Part shown: one piece after another, positions 53,906-63,977 of the stretch
Layout: every line of letters starts with the position of its first letter
Numbering within the stretch: position 1 is the stretch's first letter
Assembly: GCA_944358375.1 (NCBI GenBank)
Contig: CALVQT010000003.1
Span: 42,399 to 106,398 of the forward strand
DNA from: an uncultured Bacilli bacterium
GTDB taxonomy: Bacteria > Bacillota_I > Bacilli_A > RF39 > UBA660
Direction: 5' to 3'
Length of the DNA: 64,000 nucleotides
Position numbers and translations under genes: made by a program
The notes under the pieces: generated by a model
The model's input: only the letters and a program-made list of their open reading frames with translations
Database searches by the model: none
Told to the model about the DNA's origin: nothing

Positions 53906-56002
53906 TTACGGACTATAAGTCTTAATCTTTAAATTATTATTCTTAATTTTGAACATAATACTACCATCTTGATCTGTTCTATATATTTTTGAATTATCTA
54001 GATTGTTTAATACTTCCTTATTTGGATGTCCATATCTATTATTTTCACCAACACTTATTATTGAATATTTAGGATTTGTTAAATTTATAAATTTTTTATC
54101 ACTACTAGTATTGCTACCATGATGTCCTATTTTTAAAATATCTATATTTCTTAAATTATATTTATTAATTAAATCATGTTCTACTTTTACACCTGCATCT
54201 GCCATCAAAAGTACTTTATATTCATAAATTTTAGTATATATAACTAAGGAATTATCATTTTCATTTTTATAATCTATGCTATTTAAAAATAACAATTTAT
54301 TATTTTTTGTATTTAACTTTTGTAAATTTTTATAATATGGTATATTATTTTGCTTTAATATTTCAATAAAATCTAATTCTAAATTATTATATTCTCCATT
54401 ATTTAATATAACCTTATTTACTTTAAAATTATTAATTAAATTAATCGCATCTCCGATATGATCATAATCTCCATGAGTTATTATTAAATAATCTATTTTC
54501 TTAAGGCCAATACTTCTAAAAAAAGGTATTATAGTGGAAATCATTAAATTAAATGGTTTCCTTTGCACTTCCCATTCATCTTTTTCATAATTTACTTTTC
54601 CTCCAGTATCAATTAAAAAACTTTCATTATTTTTATTTAATATTAATATACTATCACCTTGCGATACATCTAAAAAATAAATATAATTATCATTATTAAA
54701 ATTGGGTTTTATATAAGCGTAAATGATTAAAAATATAAATGGTATTATTAATTTATTTTTCTTTTTAATAATTAATATCAATAAGCAATAATACATAAAA
54801 ATTAAAAATACATTTAACTTAGAAAAATATATATTTAAATTTAATATATTAGTACTAATAAATGATATCTTTTCCATAATAATTACTAATATATTTAATA
54901 ATTCATTTAGAAAAGGAAATATCATATTTATTAATGTTAAAGGAAACACTATATATGTCACATATGGTATAAATATTACATTATTTAGAAAACCAATTAT
55001 ATTAATTTCATATGAATTATTTATCATTATCGGAGCACTTGCTAAAAAAGAAATAAAACTTATTATTATAATGTTAATTAAACTATTTTTAATTTTATAA
55101 TTTTCGGCAATTAATATAATAAAATATGTTATTGTAAAAGATAAGATAAATCCCATATTGAATATATAATTAGGATTTACAAATGTTAATATTACAAATG
55201 TTAAATATAATAAATACTTTGTTTTTATATTTAATTTGAATATTTTTTTTATATTATTTAAAATAAAAATTATACTTGCTCTTAAAATTGATGGACTAAA
55301 AGATGCTACAAATGAAAATATAAATAATATACTTGTTGTAATTATAAAAGAAAATATTTCATTTATTTTTAATTTATTTAATATACATAGTATAATCATT
55401 GAAAACATAGATACATGTAATCCTGATAGTGAAAATAAATGTGTTACTCCATTTATTCTATAATTATTGTATGTATCAATGTCCATATAATCTGTCTTAC
55501 CAAGTATTAATGCATATAAATAATCATTATGCTCTATATTAGATATTCTTTTATATATATAATTTTTGAATTTAATTAATATATTATTGCTTTTAGAAAT
55601 TAAACTAAATTTATCTATACTTAAAATATATTTTATTCCTTTTCTATTTAAATATTTTTTGTAATTAAAAGTATTTGGAATTGTATTATTCTTAGGTAAT
55701 TTAAGATTTCCATATATTTTTAATTTATCCCCTATTTCATAATTAAAACTATTTTTATCTTCTTCTTTATCAAAATAATATGTTCCTATTAATTTTTCTC
55801 TAAATTCTATAGATAACTTGTTTCCATCTATTTTAACACTATCAATAGTAACTATAAATTGATTATCATTTATATCAAAAGAACTTTTAATTTTATAATT
55901 ATTAACATATATAACAATATATATAATATTTATAATTAATAAAAAATAATAAAAATAATTACACTGTAATATTATCTTTAATTTTTGATATAGTCGTTTC
56001 AC
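53906..56002 (-). CDS. comEC: DNA uptake channel protein ComEC/Rec2
   Basis: 698 residues, slightly short for the family. N-terminal helices and an OB-like domain (FREKLIGTYYF), then the competence transmembrane domain (GVTHLFSLSGLHVSMFS, about 10 helices), then a metallo-beta-lactamase domain: DVSQGDSILI, THGDYDHIGDA, KIGHHGSNTSS and VGENNRYGHPNKEV. It forms the channel through which single-stranded DNA enters. The start is a GTG at 56002 with GGAATAA upstream, inside the 3' end of comEA (44-base overlap), so the two are coupled. Confidence 0.95.
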   Translation of the reverse strand: MKRLYQKLKIILQCNYFYYFLLIINIIYIVIYVNNYKIKSSFDINDNQFIVTIDSVKIDGNKLSIEFREKLIGTYYFDKEEDKNSFNYEIGDKLKIYGNLKLPKNNTIPNTFNYKKYLNRKGIKYILSIDKFSLISKSNNILIKFKNYIYKRISNIEHNDYLYALILGKTDYMDIDTYNNYRINGVTHLFSLSGLHVSMFSMIILCILNKLKINEIFSFIITTSILFIFSFVASFSPSILRASIIFILNNIKKIFKLNIKTKYLLYLTFVILTFVNPNYIFNMGFILSFTITYFIILIAENYKIKNSLINIIIISFISFLASAPIMINNSYEINIIGFLNNVIFIPYVTYIVFPLTLINMIFPFLNELLNILVIIMEKISFISTNILNLNIYFSKLNVFLIFMYYCLLILIIKKKNKLIIPFIFLIIYAYIKPNFNNDNYIYFLDVSQGDSILILNKNNESFLIDTGGKVNYEKDEWEVQRKPFNLMISTIIPFFRSIGLKKIDYLIITHGDYDHIGDAINLINNFKVNKVILNNGEYNNLELDFIEILKQNNIPYYKNLQKLNTKNNKLLFLNSIDYKNENDNSLVIYTKIYEYKVLLMADAGVKVEHDLINKYNLRNIDILKIGHHGSNTSSDKKFINLTNPKYSIISVGENNRYGHPNKEVLNNLDNSKIYRTDQDGSIMFKIKNNNLKIKTYSP

Positions 56003-56678
56003 TTATTCCATCTACATTAGCTAAATCATCAATAGTTTTAAATGGTCCATTATTATTTCTATATACAATAATAGCACTTGCTTTAACTTCACCAATTCCA
56101 TCTAATAACATCAATTCATCAATAGTCGCACTATTAATATTAATAATATTTTTATTATCATTTTCATTTGTTTCTTCATTATCTTCTTCAATATTATCAG
56201 TTATACATACATCATTTTTAATTTTTTCACATACACATGGTGTTTCTACAATTATTTTTTCTTCTTTACTTGCTTTTTCTATTTCACTATTTGAATATAT
56301 AACTATTACATCTCCATCATTTAATACTTTTGATAAATTGATAAACCTAGTATTAGCATCTTTTTTAAGACCTCCTGAAATATTAATTACATCAATTACT
56401 CTACTTCCACTATCCACTTCATATACGCCTGGTTTATTAACACTACCTTTAACATCAACATGTATTTTATTGTCAATTTTTACCTCTTCACTAGTAGCAA
56501 CAATGCTAAGCATATCACTAGTAGCTATAATTTCATTATTATTTATTTTTGTACCCTTTATTTCACCATAAATATAAAATAAATATACTATGCCTACTAC
56601 ATAAATTAATATTACAATTATTGGAAATATTAATTTTTTATATTTAAAATTAATAATATTAAATACAATATCTTTCAT
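55959..56678 (-). CDS. comEA: Competence DNA receptor ComEA
   Basis: 239 residues from the ATG at 56678 (AGGAG five bases upstream; the GTG at 56684 is within the ribosome site). One membrane helix (about 14-36), a SLBB-like domain (VHVDVKGSVNKPGVYEVDSG, GGLKKDANTRFINLS), an acidic Asn-rich linker, and a C-terminal helix-hairpin-helix domain (NINSATIDELMLLDGIGEVKA, FKTIDDLANVDGISETT). It binds double-stranded DNA outside the cell and hands it to ComEC. Confidence 0.95.
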   Translation of the reverse strand: MKDIVFNIINFKYKKLIFPIIVILIYVVGIVYLFYIYGEIKGTKINNNEIIATSDMLSIVATSEEVKIDNKIHVDVKGSVNKPGVYEVDSGSRVIDVINISGGLKKDANTRFINLSKVLNDGDVIVIYSNSEIEKASKEEKIIVETPCVCEKIKNDVCITDNIEEDNEETNENDNKNIININSATIDELMLLDGIGEVKASAIIVYRNNNGPFKTIDDLANVDGISETTISKIKDNITV

Positions 56679-56741
56679 TTTCACTCCTTTCTATTAATAT
56701 CATTATACATAAATAATAAAAACACTACTTTTCTTATAAAA

Positions 56742-56766
56742 AAATATTTCTTATTCAGAAATATTT
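56742..56766 (-). terminator. Terminator of the hemW-ABC operon
   Basis: AAATATTTC / GAAATATTT stem, 7-base loop, followed on the minus strand by TTTTTATAAG. It overlaps the stop of the ABC gene at 56765. Confidence 0.75.
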
Positions 56767-58540
56767 AATTTTTTTCTTCATTAAGATCAAACTGACTAGT
56801 ATATAACTCATAATAATAGCCTTTGTTCTTAAGTAATTCTTTATGAGTCCCCATTTCCAATACTTGACCATTTTTAAGTACTAATATTTTGTCACTTCCA
56901 ATAATAGTTGATAATCTATGTGCTATTACAATAGATGTTTTATTATTCATTAATGTATTCATTGATGCATTTATTGCATATTCAATTCTAGTATCAACAC
57001 TACTAGTAGCTTCATCTAATATTAATATTTGTGGATCTGCTACTAATGCTCTAGCAATCGTAAGAAGTTGTTTTTCACCATAAGATATATTATCAGTCTC
57101 TTCATTTATTAAAAAATTTAATTCACCAGGAAGCCCATCTATCATATATGATATCTTTGACTTATATAATACCGTAGATAATTTATTATCAGATATTTTA
57201 GTATCAAATATTATATTATCTTTTATACTTCCCTCAAATAACCATACATCTTGTAAAACCATACTAATTAATTTTCTATATGAAGTTTTATCTAAATCTC
57301 TAATACTTACACCATCTATTAATATTTGACCTTCATAATTATCATAAAATCCCATAAGTAGATTAACTATTGTTGTTTTTCCAGTTCCCGTTTTACCTAC
57401 GATAGCAACCCTTTCTCCTTTATTAATTTTAAGATTAAAATTTTTTAATACTGGTTTACCTTTTACATAGCCAAAGCTCACATCTTTAAATTCAATAGAA
57501 GAGTTAAATGTAATATCATCAATATATCCATTATTTTCTTCTTCAAGCGATAATATCTCGCTTATTCTATCAATAGTAGCTATAGCCATTTGTAAATTAG
57601 ATGTTACTTGAGATATTACATTCATTGGCTTATTGAAATCTTTTAAATATTGCATAAATGATTGAATAGCCCCAAATCTAAGTTGTCCATTTATTACTCT
57701 GATTGCACCAATACAAACAACAATTAAATAATTAAAATTGCCTAATGCTTTATTAAGTGGTACAGCTAATGAACTATAAAAACTACTTTTAAAACCATAA
57801 TTTGCTAATTTTTTACTTACTTTATTAAATTTCTTAATAAAATAATCTTCTTCATTAAAAGATTTAATTACATCATTATTACTAACACTTTCTTCAACAA
57901 AAGCATTAACACTTCCAATTGCTTTTTGATTTAATTCAAAATACTTTTGAGTTTTACTGACTATATAAGATAAAATTATATATGTAATAGGAATAACCAA
58001 TATACTTATTAAACCAAGAGTTATATCTAATACAAACATCATTATAGATATACCTATTATTAAAGATATATTATATATTAAATCTGGTATTATTCCAGTT
58101 AAATTATCAGTAAGTCTTTCAATGTCATTAGTTATATTGCTAATGATATCTCCTTTTTTCATAGTATCTAATTTAGATAATTTTATTTTATTTACTTTGA
58201 ATATAATTTTCTTCCTTAATTCGTAGCCAATTTTTTGACCTAATTCACTAGATAAATAACTCTTAAAATAAGTACAAATTGCATCCATTAAATAACAAAA
58301 TAATACTATCATAAGAATTTTTGTAATATATGTAATATCAAAGGATATATCTTTACTTAAAGAATTATATAAACTATCTGTTGCAAATCCTAAAAAATAT
58401 GGTGCTAAAGAATTAAAAATTGCTGCTAATATACAAAATAATATTATCAAAAAATAAGACTTTTTATAATCTTTTATAATTTTATATGACTTATTAATAA
58501 TATTTTTTAGAGAAGTTTTTTCTTTATTATATTTTTTCAT
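56765..58540 (-). CDS. ABC exporter half-transporter (canonical Walker B, degenerate signature)
   Basis: 591 residues from the ATG at 58540. The ribosome site GGGAGG overlaps the stop of the previous gene; the start at 58588 would overlap that gene by 47 bases and is rejected. Six-helix type I exporter domain, then the nucleotide-binding domain: Walker A GKTGTGKTT, Q-loop MVLQDVWLF, signature NISYGEKQL (degenerate), Walker B ILILDEATSSVD with catalytic Glu, switch His in VIAHRLST. It pairs with the next protein as a heterodimeric exporter of the LmrCD/BmrCD/YheIH type. Substrate unknown: drug, lipid or peptide. Confidence 0.93.
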   Translation of the reverse strand: MKKYNKEKTSLKNIINKSYKIIKDYKKSYFLIILFCILAAIFNSLAPYFLGFATDSLYNSLSKDISFDITYITKILMIVLFCYLMDAICTYFKSYLSSELGQKIGYELRKKIIFKVNKIKLSKLDTMKKGDIISNITNDIERLTDNLTGIIPDLIYNISLIIGISIMMFVLDITLGLISILVIPITYIILSYIVSKTQKYFELNQKAIGSVNAFVEESVSNNDVIKSFNEEDYFIKKFNKVSKKLANYGFKSSFYSSLAVPLNKALGNFNYLIVVCIGAIRVINGQLRFGAIQSFMQYLKDFNKPMNVISQVTSNLQMAIATIDRISEILSLEEENNGYIDDITFNSSIEFKDVSFGYVKGKPVLKNFNLKINKGERVAIVGKTGTGKTTIVNLLMGFYDNYEGQILIDGVSIRDLDKTSYRKLISMVLQDVWLFEGSIKDNIIFDTKISDNKLSTVLYKSKISYMIDGLPGELNFLINEETDNISYGEKQLLTIARALVADPQILILDEATSSVDTRIEYAINASMNTLMNNKTSIVIAHRLSTIIGSDKILVLKNGQVLEMGTHKELLKNKGYYYELYTSQFDLNEEKN

Positions 58541-58541
58541 A

Positions 58542-60248
58542 TTAAACCTCCCTCTTAACTGAAACAATAAATTCATTAAATATATCACTATTCTTTTGTA
58601 GTTCTTTATATGTTCCTATATCATCAATTTTTCCTTCCTCAATAACAATTATTTTATCGCAATCTTTTATACTGCTTACTTTTTGAGTAATAAGAATAAT
58701 CATCTTATCTCTATATTCATTTATGATATCTCTCATTATTTTTTTATCAGTTATATTATCAACTGCACTAAATGAATCATCAAGTAACAAACATTCACCT
58801 TTACTTAATAAAGCTCTTGCAATAGACATTCTCTGTTTTTGCCCACCTGATAAATTAATCGCAGATTGTCCAACTAAATAATCATATCCCTCTTCATTTT
58901 TAATAATAAAATCATCAATATGAGCACTTGCTACAGCAGTATTTAAATCACTTAAATTATATTTATTACCAAATGATAAATTTTCTTTTATTGAACCAAT
59001 AAATAAAGAAGTTTTTTGAGGTGTATAAGCAAATAAATTTCTTAATGATTCAATATTATATTCTTTAATATCAATACCATTTATTAATATCTCTCCACTA
59101 GAAGCATCTATATGTCTTAATAATAAATTAGCAATAGTCGTTTTTCCACTACCAGAAGAGCCTATTATTCCAACGAATTCTCCTTTAACTATTTTAAAAC
59201 TAATATTTTTTAACATATCGCGATGAGCATTTTCATATCTAAAATAAACATTTTTAAATTCAATGCTTTCTAATGTTTTAAGCTTTATATTTCCAGAGTT
59301 TTTAATTGATGGTGTTACATTTAGTATTTCATTTATTCTTTTAAATGATACCATTACTCTTGGAATATTTAATATAATTACTAAAAGCATAAGAAAACTA
59401 ACTAAAATAGTTGCTAAATATTGAATAAATGCCATCATAGAACCAATTTCTAATTGTTTACTACTAATAAAACCAATAGATACATAAACAATTAAAATTG
59501 TAGATATATTTATTATTAATAACATCATTGGTTGTATTAAATATAATATTTTATTTAAAAATACATTTAATCTTTTATTTTCATCATTAACTTTATCAAA
59601 TCTCTTTTTAAAATATTCTTGTTTATTAAAAGATTTAATAATTCTTAACCCAGATAAAATTTCTCTTGCTGATGCATTTATTTTATCCATTAACTTTTGT
59701 GCAATTTCAAATTTAGGATAAACGATTGAAAATATGATTATAAGTCCTAGTGATAATAAAATAAGTGCGCTTGCAACTATCGGAGATAAAATTGAAGCTT
59801 TTTTATAACACATAAATGCCGCACCTATTGCCATAATGGGCGCAAATATTATTATTCTTAATCCATATGAAAAAGTAGATGTTATATTACTAACATTATT
59901 TGTACTTCTATTTATTAATGTAGATGCTCCAAATTCATCTATCTCTTTTTTACTAAAACTATTTATTTTTCTATATAATGAATCTCTTATATTATATCCA
60001 AAATAATTAGAAAATTTTGATGTGGCATAAACAACAATAATATTAGAAATTAATGCACTTAAAGTAAAAACAATCATTAATAATGTTTGTTTTGTAATAA
60101 AAATTTTATCACTATTTGAAATTCCTATATCAACTATATCACTCATTATATTAGGCAAATATAACTCGCTAATAACTTGAACTATGGAAAATATTGTCAT
60201 AATTATTATATATTTTCTAATCCCCTTTGTTAATTTTAAAATTTTCAT
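58542..60248 (-). CDS. ABC exporter half-transporter (canonical signature, degenerate Walker B)
   Basis: 568 residues from the ATG at 60248 (GAGGAAAAAG upstream; the GTG at 60260 overlaps hemW). Six helices, then Walker A GSSGSGKTT, signature LSGGQKQ, Walker B CLLLDDSFSAVD in which the catalytic Glu is Asp, and a switch Gln (LITQKVSS) where His is normal. These are exactly the losses expected of the degenerate half in heterodimeric exporters, complementary to its partner 1 base downstream. The gene follows hemW. Confidence 0.93.
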   Translation of the reverse strand: MKILKLTKGIRKYIIIMTIFSIVQVISELYLPNIMSDIVDIGISNSDKIFITKQTLLMIVFTLSALISNIIVVYATSKFSNYFGYNIRDSLYRKINSFSKKEIDEFGASTLINRSTNNVSNITSTFSYGLRIIIFAPIMAIGAAFMCYKKASILSPIVASALILLSLGLIIIFSIVYPKFEIAQKLMDKINASAREILSGLRIIKSFNKQEYFKKRFDKVNDENKRLNVFLNKILYLIQPMMLLIINISTILIVYVSIGFISSKQLEIGSMMAFIQYLATILVSFLMLLVIILNIPRVMVSFKRINEILNVTPSIKNSGNIKLKTLESIEFKNVYFRYENAHRDMLKNISFKIVKGEFVGIIGSSGSGKTTIANLLLRHIDASSGEILINGIDIKEYNIESLRNLFAYTPQKTSLFIGSIKENLSFGNKYNLSDLNTAVASAHIDDFIIKNEEGYDYLVGQSAINLSGGQKQRMSIARALLSKGECLLLDDSFSAVDNITDKKIMRDIINEYRDKMIILITQKVSSIKDCDKIIVIEEGKIDDIGTYKELQKNSDIFNEFIVSVKREV

Positions 60249-60256
60249 CTTTTTCC

Positions 60257-61339
60257 TCACATAATTTTATTTAATATTTCATTCATTACATATATTTTAT
60301 CTTCAGGTATAAATAACATATCATCTTCATTTATTATATATTTATTTTTTATTACATCATTAAAATTAAATTCTTCAAATATATCAACACCAAATTTCTT
60401 TTTAAAGTGTGATATACTTATCCCTTGTAATTTTCTAAAACCTAATATTAACTCATTTTCCATTTCTTCTCTGCTAGATATTAAAACTTCATTTAATCTA
60501 TAATTTCCTTTTATATATGAATTATATGATTTTGTATTTTCATATCTAACATTATTTATATATCCATGACTTCCAAGACCAAAACCATAATATTCCATAT
60601 TTGACCAATAAGTCAAATTATGCTTGCTTTCTTTATTTGTCTTAGCAAAATTACTTACTTCATAATGATTGTAACCTTTTTTCTTAAGTTTTTTACATAT
60701 ATATTTATACATTTTATAATCTAAATCATCATCAATATTATTAACATTTTTGTTATATAACATTGTGTGTTTTTCTATAATTAATGAATATGTACTAATA
60801 TGCTCTACATTTAATTTCAATAATAAAGCAATATCTTTTTTTAATACTGATAGATTTTCTGTAGGAAGTGCATATATTAAATCAACATTTATATTATTAA
60901 ATCCATATTTTTTACATAATTCAATATTCTTAAAAATACTTTTTCTATCATGTTTTCTATTCAAAAACTTTAAATTATATTTATTAAAACTTTCAACACC
61001 AATACTTATTCTATTAACATTATTTAATGATAATAATTTTAATAATTCAGGAGTTATATCATTTACATTACATTCAATGCATATTTCACAATTATTGCTT
61101 TTTTTAAATATTTTAATTATTTGAAATAATTTAGTTAAACTTATTATATCTAAACATGATGGTGTACCTCCACCTATATATATAGTTTTAATTATATCTC
61201 CCTCATAGTACTTATTAATTTCATCATCAAGAGCACTTAAATAATTACTTACCCATTGCTTATTATTTAATACTTTACAAAAATCACAATAAGAACAAAT
61301 ACTATTACAAAACGGAATATGAATATAAACACTTCTCAT
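60257..61339 (-). CDS. hemW: Heme chaperone HemW / HemN-like radical SAM protein
   Basis: 360 residues. Radical SAM cluster motif CNSICSYCDFC near residue 11, with a Cys also 3 residues after the third; IYIGGGTPSCLD (SAM-binding GGTPS), ISIGVESFNKYNLKFLNRKHD, DLIYALPTENL, and YEVSNFAK... HNLTYW. The HemW-type C-terminal part is present (GLGSHGYINNVRYEN). HemW has been shown to bind heme and is not a coproporphyrinogen oxidase. GAGGATTATACC precedes the ATG. It heads an operon with the ABC exporter genes. Confidence 0.93.
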   Translation of the reverse strand: MRSVYIHIPFCNSICSYCDFCKVLNNKQWVSNYLSALDDEINKYYEGDIIKTIYIGGGTPSCLDIISLTKLFQIIKIFKKSNNCEICIECNVNDITPELLKLLSLNNVNRISIGVESFNKYNLKFLNRKHDRKSIFKNIELCKKYGFNNINVDLIYALPTENLSVLKKDIALLLKLNVEHISTYSLIIEKHTMLYNKNVNNIDDDLDYKMYKYICKKLKKKGYNHYEVSNFAKTNKESKHNLTYWSNMEYYGFGLGSHGYINNVRYENTKSYNSYIKGNYRLNEVLISSREEMENELILGFRKLQGISISHFKKKFGVDIFEEFNFNDVIKNKYIINEDDMLFIPEDKIYVMNEILNKIM

Positions 61340-61411
61340 GGTATAATCCTCACTATCTAATATATTTTTATTTTATCATTTTTTATTTATATTGTAAATT
61401 AATGACAAAAA

Positions 61412-61441
61412 AAAAGAATGAAATTAAAGTTTCACTCTTTT
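61412..61441 (-). terminator. Terminator of the sigma-factor operon
   Basis: 12-bp stem with one G-U (AAAAGAATGAAA / TTTCACTCTTTT), followed on the minus strand by nine T. Confidence 0.9.
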
Positions 61442-62623
61442 AGATAAATTTCCTTTAGAATTAATATAATATAAATATTCTGGATCTTGATAGTTTTTTT
61501 GTCCATAATATAATTCTCTTATATCTTTATTAATTTTTAATCTATCTAGGCTTCTTTTAATTATCTGTTGTACTCTAGAACCACTAATATTAAAAAGTCT
61601 ACCAATTTGTTCATCAGTATATTTTTTTTCACTAAAAAATTTTATAAGAATTATTTTTTTACTTCTTTCGTCTAAAGTAGAATTTTTAAGTGCTATCCTA
61701 ATTTTTCTTTTCACTTCTTCACTAACAAATTTTTCTTCTATATTAACATTTTCATCAGAAATTATATCTTCTATCGTAGTTTTATCTCCATCACATGCAG
61801 TATATGGAGTATTTATAGAAATTGTAATTGGAAGATTCATACAAGTACTAGCTCTATTTACTGTTAAATTCAATTCTTTAGCAACTTGTTCATAACTTAA
61901 AACATTATTTCCTGTATTTTTTTGATATTCTTCAATTAATGATTTTATTTTATTGCTATCCTCTTCAACTTGAACTGGATATCTAATTGTTCTTTTGGTT
62001 TCTTGGTTACTTTTAATAATTAATCTTTTAATCCACCAAACTGCATATGAAGAAAATTTATATCCTTTTGTTGAATCAAATTTATATGCTGCCTTAATAA
62101 GTCCCTCATTTCCGTTACTTATTGCTTCTTCAAAATCATAACCTTTTTTCCTATATATATTAGCCAAAAATACAACTAATTTTAAATTATGAACAATTAG
62201 TTCATCAACTGCAGTTTGATCTCCTGCTTTTATTCTTTCACTTAATTTTGATACTTCTTCATCAGTTAATCTTCTATATTGACTAATTTCATTTAAATAA
62301 ATTTTAACTGAACTAAGATCTTTAATATCAAAATTAAAACCATTATTTATTTTATATGTTTGAGCAAATATTTCAAATATTTCATCTTCTATTTCAAAAT
62401 TTTTGATTTTTAATAATACATCTACCATTTTAACTACTTTATTAGAAGATGATAACAATTCATCAGCTACTAATTCATCAAAAGATATATTTACTTTTTT
62501 CATAAAATATATAAGCATTTTATAATTGTTTAATTGTGATGATTTTGTATTTTCATCAGAAAAATTTTTATTAATAAATTTTATTACTTTTGAAAGATCT
62601 TGTTTTTCTAATTTATTAAGCAT
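61424..62623 (-). CDS. Sigma-70 family factor, second of a tandem pair
   Basis: 399 residues. After about 100 residues without known motif come sigma region 1.2 (SVKIYLNEISQYRRLTDEE), region 2 (LIVHNLKLVVFLANIYRKKG, then FDSTKGYKFSSYAVWWIKRLI), region 3 and region 4 (SEKKYTDEQIGRLFNISGSRVQQIIKRSLDRL). The 'RPPR'-like 2.4/3.0 boundary has RTIRYPVQVEE. The -10 recognition helix keeps the aromatic WWI residues. It is probably a group 2/3 factor, not the housekeeping one. It follows its paralogue after 12 bases. Confidence 0.9.
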   Translation of the reverse strand: MLNKLEKQDLSKVIKFINKNFSDENTKSSQLNNYKMLIYFMKKVNISFDELVADELLSSSNKVVKMVDVLLKIKNFEIEDEIFEIFAQTYKINNGFNFDIKDLSSVKIYLNEISQYRRLTDEEVSKLSERIKAGDQTAVDELIVHNLKLVVFLANIYRKKGYDFEEAISNGNEGLIKAAYKFDSTKGYKFSSYAVWWIKRLIIKSNQETKRTIRYPVQVEEDSNKIKSLIEEYQKNTGNNVLSYEQVAKELNLTVNRASTCMNLPITISINTPYTACDGDKTTIEDIISDENVNIEEKFVSEEVKRKIRIALKNSTLDERSKKIILIKFFSEKKYTDEQIGRLFNISGSRVQQIIKRSLDRLKINKDIRELYYGQKNYQDPEYLYYINSKGNLSKRVKL

Positions 62624-62635
62624 ATTATCCCCACA

Positions 62636-63820
62636 TTATTTAATAACTAATACTTTTCTGTTATTATTTGCTTTATTTTCATATGCTTTTTTTAATTTCC
62701 TTCTAGCTTTTGATTCAATTTGTCTTATTCTTTCACGAGTAACATTAAAGTATTTACCAACTTCTTCTAATGTATATATTTTGTTATTATAAAATCCAAA
62801 TCTAAGTTCCAATACTTTTTTTTCTCTTGGACTTAATTCAGTTGTTTCTTCAAAAAACTTTCTAAAATCACTATACTCTACACTATTTATTACTTCATTT
62901 TCAATATCCATTTCTACATCTGGAATAAGTTCTCCTAATTCTATATTTTCATCTTCTCCAACTAATTCATTTAAACTTGTTGTAGTACGTGAATATTTTT
63001 CTATATCATTTAGAATTTTAATAGATAAACCGGACATATCAGACAATTCTTCAATACTAGGATTATGTCCATGCTCATTAATGTAATTTTCTTTTATTTT
63101 TCCTATTCTTTGATATTGTTCCGCAAAATGCACAGGAAATCTTATATTTCTCTTAATATCATAAAGTTCTCTATTAATTACTTGCTTAATCCACCAAACA
63201 GCATATGTAGAAAATTTATATCCTTTAGTATAATCAAACTTATCTATTGCCTTAAGTAACCCAATATTACCTGCTTGAATTAGATCATCATGTTCTAACC
63301 CTCTGAATTTTCTAGCAACATAAAGAACCAATTTTAAATTTTTATTAACAATTTCATCATAAACTTCTTGCTCACCATTTTTATATCTTTCAAATAATTT
63401 ATACTCTTCTTCTTTAGTTAAAACATCAAATTGTGCAACATAATTATAATATTCGTTAGCAGGATTATAATTTTTTTCGATATATGCTGTTCTTTTACCA
63501 TTCGTTTTTTTGACTATATCTTTTGATTTATTCATAGTTATATTTAATTCACAATATTCAAATAAACTAACTACACTTTCATCAATATCATCTAAATTTT
63601 CTGATAATATTGCTATATTATCTGCTAAAATTGGACATTTTGAAAATAATACATCAGCTTCTATTAAATTAATAGAATATGAATTATTTTTTAAAAAAAT
63701 TAATAAGTTTCTATAGTTTTTAATTATCTTTAAAATATTTAAATCATTATCAAAATTTTCATTAATAAAATCAACTATTACATTTAGTTTTTTATCATCT
63801 AATATAATTGTACCTTCCAT
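62636..63820 (-). CDS. Sigma-70 family factor, first of a tandem pair
   Basis: 394 residues, arranged like the next gene: a paralogous N-terminal about 110 residues (both begin VIVDFINENFDNDL / VIKFINKNFSDEN), region 1.2 (PANEYYNYVAQFDVLTKEEE), region 2 (NLKLVLYVARKFRGLEHDDL, YKFSTYAVWWIKQVI), region 3 (SIEELSDMSGLSIKIL), and a good region 4 (YTLEEVGKYFNVTRERIRQIE). The latter matches the housekeeping '-35' helix closely (ERIRQIE), so it may read consensus promoters. A consensus promoter with a start-site dyad precedes it. Confidence 0.92.
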   Translation of the reverse strand: MEGTIILDDKKLNVIVDFINENFDNDLNILKIIKNYRNLLIFLKNNSYSINLIEADVLFSKCPILADNIAILSENLDDIDESVVSLFEYCELNITMNKSKDIVKKTNGKRTAYIEKNYNPANEYYNYVAQFDVLTKEEEYKLFERYKNGEQEVYDEIVNKNLKLVLYVARKFRGLEHDDLIQAGNIGLLKAIDKFDYTKGYKFSTYAVWWIKQVINRELYDIKRNIRFPVHFAEQYQRIGKIKENYINEHGHNPSIEELSDMSGLSIKILNDIEKYSRTTTSLNELVGEDENIELGELIPDVEMDIENEVINSVEYSDFRKFFEETTELSPREKKVLELRFGFYNNKIYTLEEVGKYFNVTRERIRQIESKARRKLKKAYENKANNNRKVLVIK

Positions 63821-63852
63821 AATTAATCCCCCTTTTTAATAATAAATATCCC

Positions 63853-63896
63853 TGCGATGTCGCATAGATTATATCATATTTCTATATAAAAGTCAA
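63853..63896 (-). promoter_or_regulatory. Promoter of the sigma operon with start-site dyad
   Basis: TTGACT (63896-63891), 17-base spacer, TATAAT (63873-63868), all on the minus strand. The predicted start falls inside the perfect inverted repeat TGCGA-CA-TCGCA (63864-63853), which could be an operator or a 5'-end hairpin. AAAAAGGGGGATTAATT follows before the ATG at 63820. Confidence 0.85.
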
Positions 63897-63956
63897 TTTT
63901 TTATTTATTTTTTCATTTGTATGTATGATTATTTTATGATAATGTCTTAAGTAATA

Positions 63957-63977
63957 ACTTGGGAAAATGTCCCGGGT
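63957..63977. other. Structured sequence at the right edge
   Basis: ACTTGGGA / TCCCGGGT can pair (8 bp, two G-U if read as RNA on the plus strand) around a 5-base loop. The window ends 23 bases later, so the host gene or RNA is unknown. The local GC is markedly higher than around it. Confidence 0.4.
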
